Source: DATARH01 sp963734125 (GTDB lineage Bacteria > Pseudomonadota > Alphaproteobacteria > ATCC43930 > CGMCC-115725). From it: a stretch of DNA of 64,000 nucleotides. The notes under the pieces were generated by a model. That model had not been told where the DNA came from, ran no database searches, and saw only the letters and a program-made list of their open reading frames with translations. How positions within the stretch are numbered: position 1 is the stretch's first letter; each line of letters opens with the position of its first letter. The translations under genes were made by a program, and so were the position numbers. This document shows positions 39,104-48,934 of this stretch, in pieces. Location of the stretch: the NCBI GenBank assembly GCA_963734125.1, contig CAVTGB010000003.1, positions 1 through 64,000 on the forward strand. The letters are read 5' to 3'.

Positions 39104-40698
39104 TCGCGGCCGCGGGCGATTGGGGTCGCGGCTATGTCACGGACATCCCCTACCTGCCGGGCTATTACCGCCATCAATCACCGCTCCATCTCAACCTTGC
39201 GTGCTTGCTTGGCGGCGCAGCCGGGATCGAGATCGGTCCGACTAGCAGGCTGTCGTACTTGGAGCTCGGTTGCGGACAGGGCTTTGGGGCGCTGATGCTG
39301 GCGGCCTGCAACCCCACCTGGCAGGTGATCGGCATTGATTACAACCCGGCCCATATCGCTGCCGCGCGCGCGCTTTGCGCCGAGGCCGAATGTCGCAATG
39401 CATGGTTCTCGAGGCCGATCTGGCCGACCGCCGAAGCCCCGGTCGGGCGGGAGCTGCCGCAGGCCGACGTCGTCACGATGCATGGGCTGTGGAGCTGGGT
39501 CGGCGACGCAGCGCGCGCCGGCATCGTCCGACTTGCTGTCGCGAAAAGCTCCGGCCGGGCGGCATTGCGTACGTCAGCTACAACGCGCTGCCGGCCTGGC
39601 AGGGCGCGCTCGGAATGCAACGCGATTTTGCTCGAATCGGGGGCTCGGACTGGCGGCCACAGCGACCGGCAGGTTGCCGCCGGCTGGGAGCTCGTGCGCG
39701 CAATGATCGACGCCGACGCCCATCACCTGCGTGACGGCGCTCTGGTGCAGTCGCTGAGCGAAGTACGCCCGGGCAGCGCAGCCCGCCTATCTTGCGCACG
39801 AATACATGAATGCGGCCTGGCGGCCATGCTTTCACGCCGATGTCGTCCGGGCGCTGGCAGGCGCTAAGCTCGATTGGGTCGCCTCCGCCCAGCTCCTCGA
39901 AAACTTTACCCCGCTGATGCTCAGCGAAGAGGCGCGCGGCGTCCTCTCCGGTTTCGACGACCCGGTCATGCGCGAACTGGTCAAGGACATGTTCCTCACT
40001 CGCTGCCTGCGCCAGGACGTGTTCGTGCGCGGCGCGCGCCGGCTCACCGACGCCGAGCGCGATGCCTCTCTCGGCGAAGTAACGCTGGCGTTGCTGGCCG
40101 AGGAGGACCAATTCGCCTGGGAATTCGACGTGCCGGTCGGACAGGCGAACATCGAGCGCAAATTTTTTGGACCGATCGTCGCCGCCTTGGCCGATGCGCC
40201 CCGACGCGTCGGCGCGCTGCTAGGGTTGCCGGATTTGCCGCGACGCGACAACCCCGGCGAAGTCGTTGGCATGTTGGTCGGGAGCCATCAGGCGTTGCCG
40301 GTAATCGGCCCGGCAACCGAGCCCGACGATTCCGTGCGACGGCTGAACCGGGCGGCGGCAAGACGGTTGGTCCGACCGGACAACATCGACACCGGGATGG
40401 CGCTTGCCGCGACCGGGACGGGATCGCCGGTGCCATGCACGATGCTCGATCTGTTTCATCGCCGATCGGTTACAGAGCGACTTGCCCACCGGACCCCGCC
40501 GCCTGGGCGAGCGAGCTTGGCGCCACGCAGCCGGCGAGCGAACAGGACCGGTTGCGCGGTTTCATCGAGCGCATCATCGCCGAACGCGCACCGGCGTGGC
40601 GGCGGCTCGGCGGACTGCCAGTCAGGCCGACGCGGCGGTGTGATCCCATCGACGCGGCGCGTGCTATAGTCCGCGAACAGTTCGCGTGCCGGCACTAG
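39100..40698 (+). CDS. Class I SAM-dependent methyltransferase with methyltransferase-regulatory domain (frameshifted)
   Basis: About 532 aa. The N-terminal Rossmann domain binds S-adenosylmethionine (SYLELGCGQGFGALMLAACN, WQVIGIDYNPAHIAAARALC); HGLWSWVGDAARAGIV and YVSYNALPAWQGALGMQRDF follow. The regulatory domain (PF10119 type) shows NFTPLMLSEEARGVLSGFDD and MRELVKDMFLTRCLRQDVFV then RGARRLTDAERDASL; a winged C-terminus follows. The architecture resembles protein-lysine methyltransferases such as rickettsial PKMT. Shifts occur near 39545, 39780, 40450 and 40490. The start overlaps the tssG stop, so it is translated with the baseplate genes; a T6SS protein may be the substrate. Confidence 0.85.
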
Positions 40699-40818
40699 CG
40701 GAGAGGATGGCGGCGCGGTGCGGCAGGCAGCAGCCGATGAGCCGGCGTGGATCCGAAGGAACGCAGTTCTGGGATCAACGATGATTTCACCCGGCCTAGA
40801 CTCCTCGGGTAGGCCGCA

Positions 40819-41368
40819 ATGAACGCCGTTCGGCGCCTGGCCGCAATCATGGCGGCCGATGTCGTCGGATATTCACGCATGATGGGGGCGGATGAGGAGG
40901 GGACGCTGGTGCGTCTCAAATCCCTTCGCCGCAGGATGATCGATCCCGAAAATCGACGAGCATCACGGCCGCATCGTCAAGACGATGGGTGACGGCCTGC
41001 TGGTGGAATTCCAGAGCGTCGTCGACGCATTACGGTGCGCTGACGAGTTCCAGCGCGCGATGGCCGACGCCTATGCCTCGCTGCCGCCCGAGCGCCGCAT
41101 CGTCTTTCGCATCGGTATCCACCAGGGTGACGTGGTCTTTGAGGAGGATGGCGACATCTTTGGCGACGGCGTCAATATCGCGGCGCGTCTGGAGGCCATC
41201 GCCGAGCCCGGCGGCATCTGCGTCTCAAGTCGCGTTCAGGAGGACGCCGCCGGCAAGCTCGGCTCTCGACCTTCGACGATATGGGCTTGCAGACGCTGAA
41301 GAACATCGCCCGGCCGGTGCGAGCGTATCGGGTGCGCCCCGCTGGTCGCCGAATGGGCGGACCGATGA
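40819..41368 (+). CDS. Class III adenylate/guanylate cyclase catalytic-domain protein (frameshifted)
   Basis: About 183 aa, a lone cyclase domain. Seen: RRLAAIMAADVVGYSRMMGA, the opening with metal-binding Asp; after a shift near 40945, HHGRIVKTMGDGLLVEFQSV; RIGIHQGDVVFEEDGDIFGD then GVNIAARLEAIAEPGGICVS; and, after shifts near 41260, DMGLQTLKNIARPVRAYRV with WADR at the stop. This is the common alphaproteobacterial FlaI-like domain that often precedes TPR or other sensor regions, here absent. The stop overlaps the kinase start by four bases (ATGA), so both products are made together: cyclic nucleotide and Ser/Thr phosphorylation may be linked. Confidence 0.85.
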
Positions 41369-43135
41369 GCGGACGGTGGTGGGGACGCGCAGCGGCGCAG
41401 AGCGGCCGGTCACGCAATCGCAACCCGGCGCCGCACCGTGGCTTCGGGCGCGGCGGCGTTGCGGGTTGGTGTCGTACTCGGCCACACCTATCGCATCGAG
41501 GCGATGCTCGGGCGCGGCGCGCTGGGCGAAGTGTACCGGGCCAAGCATGTCGAACTCGGCACCGAGCACGCCGTCAAGCTGATCCCGCCGGCCCTCGCCA
41601 GCGATCCGAAGGTCGTCCAGCTGCTGGTCGACGAGGCGCGCAAGCTGGCGCACGTGCGTCACGACGCGATCGTCAATTACGAAGGCCTGTTTCGGGACGA
41701 GCAGGGGCTGCGCTACCTGGTCACCGAATTCGTCGAGGGTCCGTCGCTGACGATGATCCTCGCCGCGCGCCGGCTCGAACCCGACGAGGTTTTGAAGCTG
41801 CGCGACCGTCTCGCCGGGGGTCTGTCGGCGATCCATGGCCAAGCGATCATCCACCGTGACATCTGCCCCGACAATATCATTGTGCCGGACGGCGAGGTTG
41901 GCCGCGCCAAGCTGATCGATTTCGGGTTTGCCACTTCGGCGGGCGCTCGCGACCCGACTCTGATCGGGGTCAACCTGGCGGCACGGCACCTCTTTGCGTC
42001 ACCCGAGCAGCTCGGCCTCTTCAGCGGGCGCGTCGATTCACGATCGGATATCTACAGCCTCGGTCTGGTGCTCGCGGCGGCCGCGCTCGGCTTCGGCCGG
42101 ACGCTCGACATGGGTACGACCCTGCCGCGCCTCGATCGCCGCCCGCCAGAATAATCCCCGATCTGGCGGCCCTGCCCGCCTCGCTTCGCCCCGTCATCGC
42201 GCCGATGCTCGAACCGCGGCCCGAGGACCGACCGGCCTCCGCCCGGGCCCTCGTCGACGGCGCCAAGCCCGCCGGGGCCGAGGCTCGGGCAGACGGCACC
42301 GGGCCGCGGTTTGCCGTGGCGACGCGGCGGTGGCTGATCGCCGCCGGTGCCGGCGCAACGGCGATCCTGGTCGCCGCTCTCGCGCTCCTGGCGCTGCTGC
42401 GGACCAACCCGCTGGCAACGCCGTCGCGAGGGCGAACTGCGCGCGCGGTTGGCGGCAGCGACCGAGGGCTATGTCTGCGCCGCGGTGAGCTCCTCGCTGG
42501 CTCCCGATCGCTCGGCGCGGGTGTCGGGTCATGTTTCGATCCCCGAAGATCTCACGCGTCTGCGTGGCGCCATCGCCGCGATCCCGGGCATCGCATCGCT
42601 CGATTTCGCGGTCTCCCTGATGCAGCGGCCGAATTGCGATGTCGCGGGCCTACTCGATCCGCTCACGCGCAGCGCCGGCCGTGATGCCTCGAGCCTGGCC
42701 TTTGACCCGGCGGCGAGCGCAACCTATATCGGCGGAAAACCCGCGCTCGAGATGCACGCGCCCGGCTTCGACAGCTTTATTTATGTCGACTACTTTGACA
42801 GCGGCGGCCAGGTTCTTCATCTGTTTCCGAACGATCATGACAAATTTAATTTGCGGCCATTGCGCAACCATTTTGTGTTGTTCAAGTCGGGCATCTGGAC
42901 GATCTGCGGGAATGTCGGGCAGCAACTGATAACCATGGTTGCCACTGCCGTTGGCAGCAAACCGCTGTTCCCCGCGCTGCGCCCGGAGGTCGAAGCCGCA
43001 CAACCTTACATTGAAAACCTGCGGGAAGCGCTTGTCAGGATTCCCCAGGGCCAGAGCGCTGCAGCCTTGCTGTTTTTCGATCTGCACGAGGCGCCGCCAT
43101 GGATCAACCGAGAAGCTGCATGCCCTTCCGGATGA
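41365..43135 (+). CDS. Membrane-anchored Ser/Thr protein kinase, PpkA-like, with periplasmic DUF4384-like domain (frameshifted)
   Basis: About 590 aa. Kinase domain: GHTYRIEAMLGRGALGEVYR, HAVKLIP (ATP Lys), LVTEFVEGPSLTMIL, IIHRDICPDNIIV (HRD with Cys in place of the usual Lys), KLIDFGFATS, SRSDIYSLGLVLAAAAL. Then VIAPMLEPRPEDRPASAR, one membrane helix (AGAGATAILVAALALLALLR) and a C-terminal domain with YVDYFDSGGQVLHLFPND, a DUF4384-type motif. Shifts near 41400-41436, 42140 and 42425. An alternative start is GTG 41438. In T6SS the PpkA kinase phosphorylates Fha; this or the kinase at 44.8 kb may do so. Confidence 0.85.
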
Positions 43136-43857
43136 GGCGCTGTGCGCTGTGCGCGTGGCGGGTTGCCGTAGCCGGCTTCGTCTGCTGCGCGATCTTGCAA
43201 TCCGCGCTGCCGGTGGCGTCGGCCGATACGGCCGCGGGACGCACGGCCTTTGAAAGAGGCGACTTTGTCCAGGCGATGGCGGAATGGACGAACGCAGCCG
43301 AGCGCGGCGACCCTGAAGCGGAATTCCAGCTCGGCATGCTCAACGAGCGCGGCGATCTGAAGCAGGACTACAAGCAAGCTGATCACTGGTACGAGAAGGC
43401 CGCCGAAGAGGGCCATATCGGCGCGGAATACCGGCTCGCATGGATCTGGGCCGTCGGCGGCGACGATTTCCCGGCCGATCGGGTCGAGGCCTACAAATGG
43501 ATCCTATTGGCGTCCGAGAAGGGCCTGGAAACAGAGCTGAAGTCGCAGCTGGAGAAAGTGCTCGACCGCAATCAACAGGCAGAAGCGCAGAAGCGTGCGG
43601 CGGCCTGGAAGGCGGCCCACCCCGCCAAAGCAGCTGAACCCTCGGTCGCCGTCGCGCCGCCCGGCAGCGCCGGAGCGCCGTCCATTCCGCCGCCACGCGC
43701 CACCGGTGCGGCCCCGGCGAGTGCGGCGAAGACCGGCGGTTGTCCCGGCTGGCCATTCCCGACATTGCCGTGTACCGAACAGTTTCCCGCGCTCGGGGGT
43801 GCGCCGGCGCCACGCGCACCCCCGCTGCCGCCGCCGCGCGCCGCGGGATCCAACTGA
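43099..43857 (+). CDS. Exported Sel1-repeat (SLR) protein
   Basis: 252 aa, uninterrupted; overlaps the kinase end by 37 bases. Signal peptide/membrane segment VAVAGFVCCAILQSALPVAS. Two to three Sel1-like repeats: AFERGDFVQAMAEWTNAAER then GDPEAEFQLGMLNERG, and DYKQADHWYEKAAEEGHIGA then EYRLAWIWAVGG, followed by RVEAYKWILLASEKG. Then a helical stretch rich in Lys/Gln and a Pro/Ala-rich tail with a Cys pair (CPGWPFPTLPC). SLR proteins are protein-protein scaffolds; likely periplasmic partner of the kinases. Confidence 0.85.
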   Translation: MDQPRSCMPFRMRRCALCAWRVAVAGFVCCAILQSALPVASADTAAGRTAFERGDFVQAMAEWTNAAERGDPEAEFQLGMLNERGDLKQDYKQADHWYEKAAEEGHIGAEYRLAWIWAVGGDDFPADRVEAYKWILLASEKGLETELKSQLEKVLDRNQQAEAQKRAAAWKAAHPAKAAEPSVAVAPPGSAGAPSIPPPRATGAAPASAAKTGGCPGWPFPTLPCTEQFPALGGAPAPRAPPLPPPRAAGSN

Positions 43858-43932
43858 TCAGCGACGATTGAAAGCGGTCCTCCGCGACAGTATGTTTGAT
43901 CGATCCTCTGGATCGGATCAGGCTCGACGCCC

Positions 43933-44514
43933 ATGCGTTCCATGATCGATCGGCGCCAGCTACTGCTGGGTGCGCTCGTTGCCGCCGGTCTGCCGCACTT
44001 ACCGGCGTGGGCCGAAACGGACGCCGCCACCTGCTCGTGGCCACCGCTGGATTGGGTCGCAAATCACAGCTTTCCCTCGCGGCGCTGGGTGAAGATCGTC
44101 TTTGTTCATACCAACGAACAATTTAACCAGATATATATGGAAGATGGGAAGTATATTGCGCCATCGATCCAAAAATTCTCTTGGACATGTCGTGGTTTCC
44201 GTGAAAATGCCTGGCAGTGGTTAAACCCGTATTTGATGGACTTTTTTATTCGTTCTTCATTGGAAATACTGTAAGGACGAGATCAAGCATTCTAAGCGGC
44301 TTTCGTACGCCCGCAACCAACTCCAAGCTCGAAGGTGCCGCGCCTGAACTCGCAGCATTTGCGGGCAAATGCGCTGGACATCCACCTGCCGAACGTTGAT
44401 AACGAAGCAGTCGCCAAGGACTTCAAGACCTTCATTTACGGTGGTGTGGGAATGTACCCGCTGAAGCAGTTCACGCACCTGGATTGCGGCCCGCTGCGCA
44501 GCTGGGTCGGCTGA
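43933..44514 (+). CDS. DUF882/YcbK-type M15-like peptidase with twin-Arg signal (frameshifted)
   Basis: About 193 aa. Signal: DRRQLLLGALVAAGLPHLPA with an RR pair, compatible with Tat export. Mature part: WVKIVFVHTNEQFNQIYMED, KYIAPSIQKFSWTCRGFRE; after shifts near 44240-44330, SGFRTPATNSKLE, then the zinc-site motifs LNSQHLRANALDIHLP (H...D) and YPLKQFTHLDCGPLRSWVG (HxD). These match M15/DUF882 cell-wall peptidases. Sampled lines are as low as 33% GC, unlike the neighbours. In Acinetobacter, TagX, an endopeptidase of this broad kind, opens the cell wall for T6SS; that is the suggested role here. Confidence 0.75.
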
Positions 44515-44797
44515 GCCGCGCGATGCTGGTCGTTTTGGGGGTGGACGGCGTCCCGCAGCGATCGATATCTTTGCAGCGTAAGGATTTCACGCACATTTCC
44601 GACATGATATCGTCGTCCGAGCGGCGTTGACCGGGCTCGCTTCAGGCGAGCCGTTCGAGGCGCAAGGCTGAGCATGCGTACGGTTTGTCGCGGTGACGGC
44701 GATGCTCAGGCGAAGACGATCGCTCGCTTTTGGTCTGGGTTATCGCCCACGCTCGCCATCGGAAAAGAGTAATCACCAAACCTCGCGGGGGGTACGC
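44515..44797. other. Intergenic stretch without a recognisable gene
   Basis: 283 bases between the M15-like gene and the second kinase. A small inverted repeat GGCTCGC-TTCAG-GCGAGCC (about 44636-44654) may be a terminator-like hairpin; no T-run follows. No promoter can be called with confidence. Confidence 0.35.
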
Positions 44798-46905
44798 GTG
44801 AACGCCCGCGCACCATCGGCACCTACGAGCTGGAGGGCCTGCTCGGCGAAGGCGGGATCGGCCAAGTCTACGCGGCGCAAGACAAGGTCCTCGGGCGCCC
44901 GGTCGCCATCAAGATGCTGCGCCCGGAGCTGAGCCGAGACAGCAATTTTGTCGATCGTTTCCATATCGAGGCCAAGAGTCTCGGCAACCTCAACCATTCG
45001 AACATCACCACGCTCTACGCGCTGCACGCCGAAGGCGATGACGCCTTCATGGTGATGGAGCTCGTGCACGGCAACACGCTCGAAGCTCTGCTCAATCGGG
45101 TGCAGCGGCTCACGTTGCGCGACAGCCTCGCCGTGCTTGCCCAGACGGTTGCCGGCATGAGGTACGCGCACCGCCGCGGCGTCATTCACCGCGACATCAA
45201 GCCGGCAAACCTGATGCTGACCGATGACGGTGTGGTCAAGATCATGGATTTCGGGATTGCCCGGGTGCGCGGGTCGCAGCACCTGACGCGGGTCGGCGAA
45301 TTCTGCGGCACGTTTGTTTATGCCTCGCCGGAGCAGATCCGGGGCGAGGAGGCGGACGAGCGCAGCGATCTCTACAGCCTGGCGATCGTGTTTTACAGTA
45401 TGCTCGCCGGCACGGCGCCGTTCACGTCGGACAACGAATACGCGCTGATGACCGCGCAGCTGCAGGCGCCGCCGCCACCGCTGGCCGGGCGGGTGCCGGA
45501 CCTGGACGCGGCGACCGAGGCGGTATTGATGCGCGCCCTCGCCAAGCGGCCGGAGGACCGGTTCGCCTCGGTCGAGGAGTTTGGCCGGGCGGTCGGCGCG
45601 ATGGCCCTGCGCGGCGAGAGCATCGATATTCTCCAGCAGCTGTACGCGCGGGCCTTCGGGTCGGAGGATCTCGAGGCAACCCGGATCATGACCGCGGCGC
45701 GCCCGGCGGCCGTGGAGCCCACGATGCCGTCGCACCCGCCGAATGGGCGAGGGCACGACGAGTGGGAATTGCCGTCGAGCCTGCCAGGCTCCGAACCGGC
45801 GAGCGCGGAGCCGTGGTCGAGTTGCCCACCTCGGCAATCGGTCGCGCCCTCTGCAACGACAAGCAGCTGGCCGTCTGCGGCCCCGCTCAACGAGCGAGCG
45901 GCTCGACGCCCCTGGCTCATCGGTGCGGGCGCACTTGCCGTGCCGCTGGTGCTCGGCGCCGGATATTATCTGCTTGTCCCCAACGGGGTGGTCGCGACCC
46001 ATTCCTCGCTGGCGCCCCAAAAAGTCGCCTTGGCGGACACTACCCCCGCACCTCCGCCAGGCCCGGTGCCGACGATCTCTCCACCCGAACCACGCGACAC
46101 GCAAATAGCGGATCCGCACCCGCCGGCAGCTTCTCCACCGGAGCCCAACGCCGCGGCCGCAGCCGAGCCTCAATTGTTGCAGCCCGCTGAGCCCACGCCC
46201 GCCGACGAGGTTAAGCCCGAGCCTTCCCCGGGTGTGACGCTACCGCTTAGCACCGCGTCGCCACCCCCAGCAGAGCCGAGCGAGACGGCCTCGCGCGCCG
46301 CCGAGCCGGCAAAGGCGGTTCCCGACGCGCCGGTGAAGGCCGAGCTTCCCCAACCGCCGACGCTACCCGTTAGCGCGGGGCCACCGCCGAGCGCGCCGAC
46401 CGAAGCGGTATCCAGTCAGCCGCACCCGGCGACTACCGTTCCCGACGCGCCGGCGACCGCCGAGACCTTGGCGACGCCCAATGGCACGGCATCTGGCGTC
46501 CAAGTCGCGTCGGCGGAGCCGCAATCGCCCTCGTCACCGGCGCCGGCCTTGGGTCCGCAAGCTCCGGCCGCAGCGCCGCAACCGGAGGGAAAGCCCGACA
46601 TCGAAGGACGGGTGACCGGCGCCAAGGGCCTCAACGAGATAGAGTTGGACAAAACTCGGTGGATTAAGGTCTATGGGATCGTCGATCGCGCTAACGGGTC
46701 GACGGAGGCGCAGCATGCTGCGGCGCTGGTGCGCTATCTGAAACCCTCGCGCAATCATCTCGTCTGCTATCGGAAATCGGGCGACACCTATCGGTGCTAT
46801 TCCGACGGACAGGACATCGCGCGACTGGCGCTCATGGACCGTCTGGTGCAATTGGCGCCCAACGCGCCGCCCGAATACCGTTTACTCGTGACGCAACGCC
46901 GCTAG
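44798..46905 (+). CDS. Second membrane-anchored Ser/Thr protein kinase, with C-terminal nuclease-like (SNase-fold) periplasmic domain
   Basis: About 700 aa. Kinase: TIGTYELEGLLGEGGIGQVY, RPVAIKMLRPELS, GVIHRDIKPANLMLTDDG, KIMDFGIARVRGSQHLTRVG, YASPEQIRGEEADERSDLYS, with all canonical residues. A membrane helix (LIGAGALAVPLVLGAGYYLL) is followed by roughly 190 Pro/Ala-rich residues and a C-terminal domain whose wording (IEGRVTGAKGLNEIELDKTR, WIKVYGIVDRA, CYRKSGDTYRCYSDGQDIAR, APPEYR) resembles staphylococcal-nuclease-fold proteins. The catalytic Arg/Glu/Asp set is not evident, so binding is more likely than cleavage. The start is taken as GTG 44798 with a shift near 44812. Base 44914 onward is uninterrupted. 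Confidence 0.85.
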
Positions 46906-47021
46906 GTCAGCGCCCGAAACAGAGCATCGACATCGAAAAAATCGCACATTAGTTCCAATCCAGCGTTTACCATTGGTGAAACAAACGGCCCGTTACTAAC
47001 GCGGAGAGGGAGAATAAGGCG

Positions 47022-47807
47022 ATGATTACCAAGGCGGTTGTGTGCTCGGTTATCGCGCTGGCTTTAGGTGGGGCGCTCGGCGAGCGTGTCTTGGCCCAGC
47101 AGTCTCCCTACCAGACACCCTATCCCTACCAATCGCAGTATCCCGCCCAGCCACAATACGCTCCGGCGCAACAGTACGCTCCGGCCCAGCAGTACGCTCC
47201 GGCCCAGCAGTACGCCCCGGCCCAGCAGTACGCCCCGGCGCAACAGTATGCCCCGGCGCAACAGTATGCCCCGGCGCAACAGTATGCGCAGCCCGTCTAC
47301 GCACAGCTCCCGGACTATTGCATGCAGAACAATGCCGCTGCCGGGGCGGTCGCCGGCGGTTTCAGCGGCGCGCTGATCGGCGGGCTGGCCGGCGGCGGTC
47401 GAGGTGCCCTGATCGGTGGCGCCGCGGGCTCTCTGTTCGGCGGCTTGAGCGGCGCTCAGGCGGACGCGCAATGCCAGCAGATGGCCACCCAAATCGCCTA
47501 TCAGCAGGCCGCCGCGCAGCAGGCGGCGATCGAGGCGCAGATCGCGCAGCAGGCAGCGCGCCAAGCCGGTGCGCTGACGCTGCCGGCTTCCGCCTATGTG
47601 CCGGTTTCGACCGATTACAAGACGCCGTCCAACGGCCATCGTCACCGCATCACGGTGAAGCGGCTCAACAGCTTCAGCGATCCGGCCTCGCGTCAGATTT
47701 GCGACACCTTCACCAAGATCGACACCGACCTCGATGGCAATACCAACAGCTCGGCGACCTCTCGCCGGTGCAAGGGGCCGGACGGGCAGTGGCGCGACGC
47801 TGCTTGA
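47022..47807 (+). CDS. Exported glycine-zipper protein with QQYAPA tandem repeats
   Basis: 261 aa, uninterrupted. Signal peptide (VVCSVIALALGGALGERVLA). A Gln/Tyr/Pro-rich region holds six full QQYAPA hexapeptides plus partial copies. Next is a glycine zipper (AAGAVAGGFSGALIGGLAGG then GRGALIGGAAGSLFGGLSGA), typical of envelope or oligomerising proteins, then a Gln/Ala-rich helix and a C-terminal domain with RHRITVKRLNSFSDPASRQI then CDTF and CKGPDGQWRDA. Found 116 bases after the kinase; ribosome site GGAGAGGGAG. Likely outer-membrane or periplasmic; exact function unknown. Confidence 0.8.
   Translation: MITKAVVCSVIALALGGALGERVLAQQSPYQTPYPYQSQYPAQPQYAPAQQYAPAQQYAPAQQYAPAQQYAPAQQYAPAQQYAPAQQYAQPVYAQLPDYCMQNNAAAGAVAGGFSGALIGGLAGGGRGALIGGAAGSLFGGLSGAQADAQCQQMATQIAYQQAAAQQAAIEAQIAQQAARQAGALTLPASAYVPVSTDYKTPSNGHRHRITVKRLNSFSDPASRQICDTFTKIDTDLDGNTNSSATSRRCKGPDGQWRDAA
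47154..47291 (+). repeat. 18-base in-frame tandem repeat (QQYAPA)
   Basis: Six full 18-base units (47169-47276) of the type CAGCAGTACGCTCCGGCC with partial units on each side. Units vary only at third codon positions (CAA/CAG, TAC/TAT, GCT/GCC, GCC/GCG) in a drifting order along the array, which fits duplication inside a gene and not CRISPR. Confidence 0.9.
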
Positions 47808-47828
47808 TCAGCGCTTGACCCGAGCCCC

Positions 47829-48566
47829 TTGAGCCGGCCGCCGCGGCGCCTCTCCGACACCGCCGGGGGTGTGTATTGCATCCTCGGTGTCGCGCTGCTG
47901 TGGCTCGTCTGGATTGCTGCCGGGCTGGCGCTGACCGGCTCGTCCGCGGCGAGCCGGGAAGTGGCGGTGGGCCGGGTCAAGAGCGGGACAGGGTTTTTCG
48001 TCTCGCGCGACGGGTTTGTCGTCACCAGCGCGCATGTCGTTGCCGGCTGCGAGCACGTGTCCGCTTGGCAATCGGACGGCACCGAGCGGCCGAGCTACAT
48101 CGTTGCTTTTGATCAACGGTTGGATCTCGCCCTGCTGTGGGCGGAGGGCGGGCCTACCGGATACTCCGCCGTCGTCGCGCGCGCGGGGCCTCGATCAGGC
48201 GAGGACGTCTTTACGCTGGGCTACGGTGTCATCGCGACCAAGCCGCTGCAGCCGGTTCTGATCGAGGGCTCGTTTGTCGGCGACAGCACGGCCGAGCCGG
48301 GCAACCGGATCATGGTCATTCGCGCCAAGCTGCAGGCCGGAAACAGCGGCGGCGCCGTGCTCGCCAGCGACGGCTCGCTCGTCGGCATGATTATCGGGCG
48401 AGACGAGGAACACGCGGAACTGGGGGTGGCGCTCCCGAGGGAGAACATCGAGGCCCTCCTCTCGGCCTATGGGATCAACCTTCCGACGACCGCCCTCGCC
48501 GCTGACGCGCGCAATCTGTTAAGTGCGATTTCGGTGCTCATTCAATGCTCGTCCCGAAACAACTGA
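47829..48566 (+). CDS. Membrane-anchored trypsin-like serine protease (HtrA-like, no PDZ)
   Basis: 245 aa from TTG 47829 (a GTG at 47869 would keep the membrane segment). One N-terminal membrane helix (VYCILGVALLWLVWIAAGLA). Catalytic triad: His in FVVTSAHVVAGCEHV, Asp in FDQRLDLALLW, Ser in KLQAGNSGGAVLASDGSLVG. The domain ends without a PDZ domain. Starts 22 bases after the glycine-zipper gene, so probably co-expressed; likely periplasmic protease. Confidence 0.88.
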   Translation: MSRPPRRLSDTAGGVYCILGVALLWLVWIAAGLALTGSSAASREVAVGRVKSGTGFFVSRDGFVVTSAHVVAGCEHVSAWQSDGTERPSYIVAFDQRLDLALLWAEGGPTGYSAVVARAGPRSGEDVFTLGYGVIATKPLQPVLIEGSFVGDSTAEPGNRIMVIRAKLQAGNSGGAVLASDGSLVGMIIGRDEEHAELGVALPRENIEALLSAYGINLPTTALAADARNLLSAISVLIQCSSRNN

Positions 48567-48934
48567 GGCTTCGAGCGAGGCTACGCGCCCCCAAGTGGAG
48601 AGGTCATGCCCGCATCACACGAGAACCACCGCGCGCAGCTCAAAGCCATCCTCGTGGCTTGGCGGAGCCTCACCATAGGCCAGCACCCGTTAACCGAACG
48701 GCGGCCAGTATGAGCCGAAGCGAGGGCGAGTCCGCGCGCCAATGACGCTCGGCCGGGCGCTCGCCGCCGAGGCGTGCGGCTGATACCGTGAGGGTGGGTT
48801 GCTGCCTGGTCGCATTCCGGGGCATGATGGATGGCGAGCGTCCGAGCAAACCGGCCCCCTTCTGACCTGCTTCTGACAAATTCCGTTGAATTTCTGAAAC
48901 GGTCGAAGCTCCTCCCTGATCGTGGAGACACCCA
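48567..48934. other. Intergenic region, no gene recognised
   Basis: 368 bases between the protease and decarboxylase genes. Short open frames on both strands lack ribosome sites and family likeness. A GTGGAG before ATG 48935 is the likely ribosome site of the next gene. No repeat or terminator stands out. Confidence 0.4.

Noticed and set aside
47154..47291. Tandem repeat considered as CRISPR array
   Set aside because: The units are contiguous without spacers, in frame and coding for QQYAPA.
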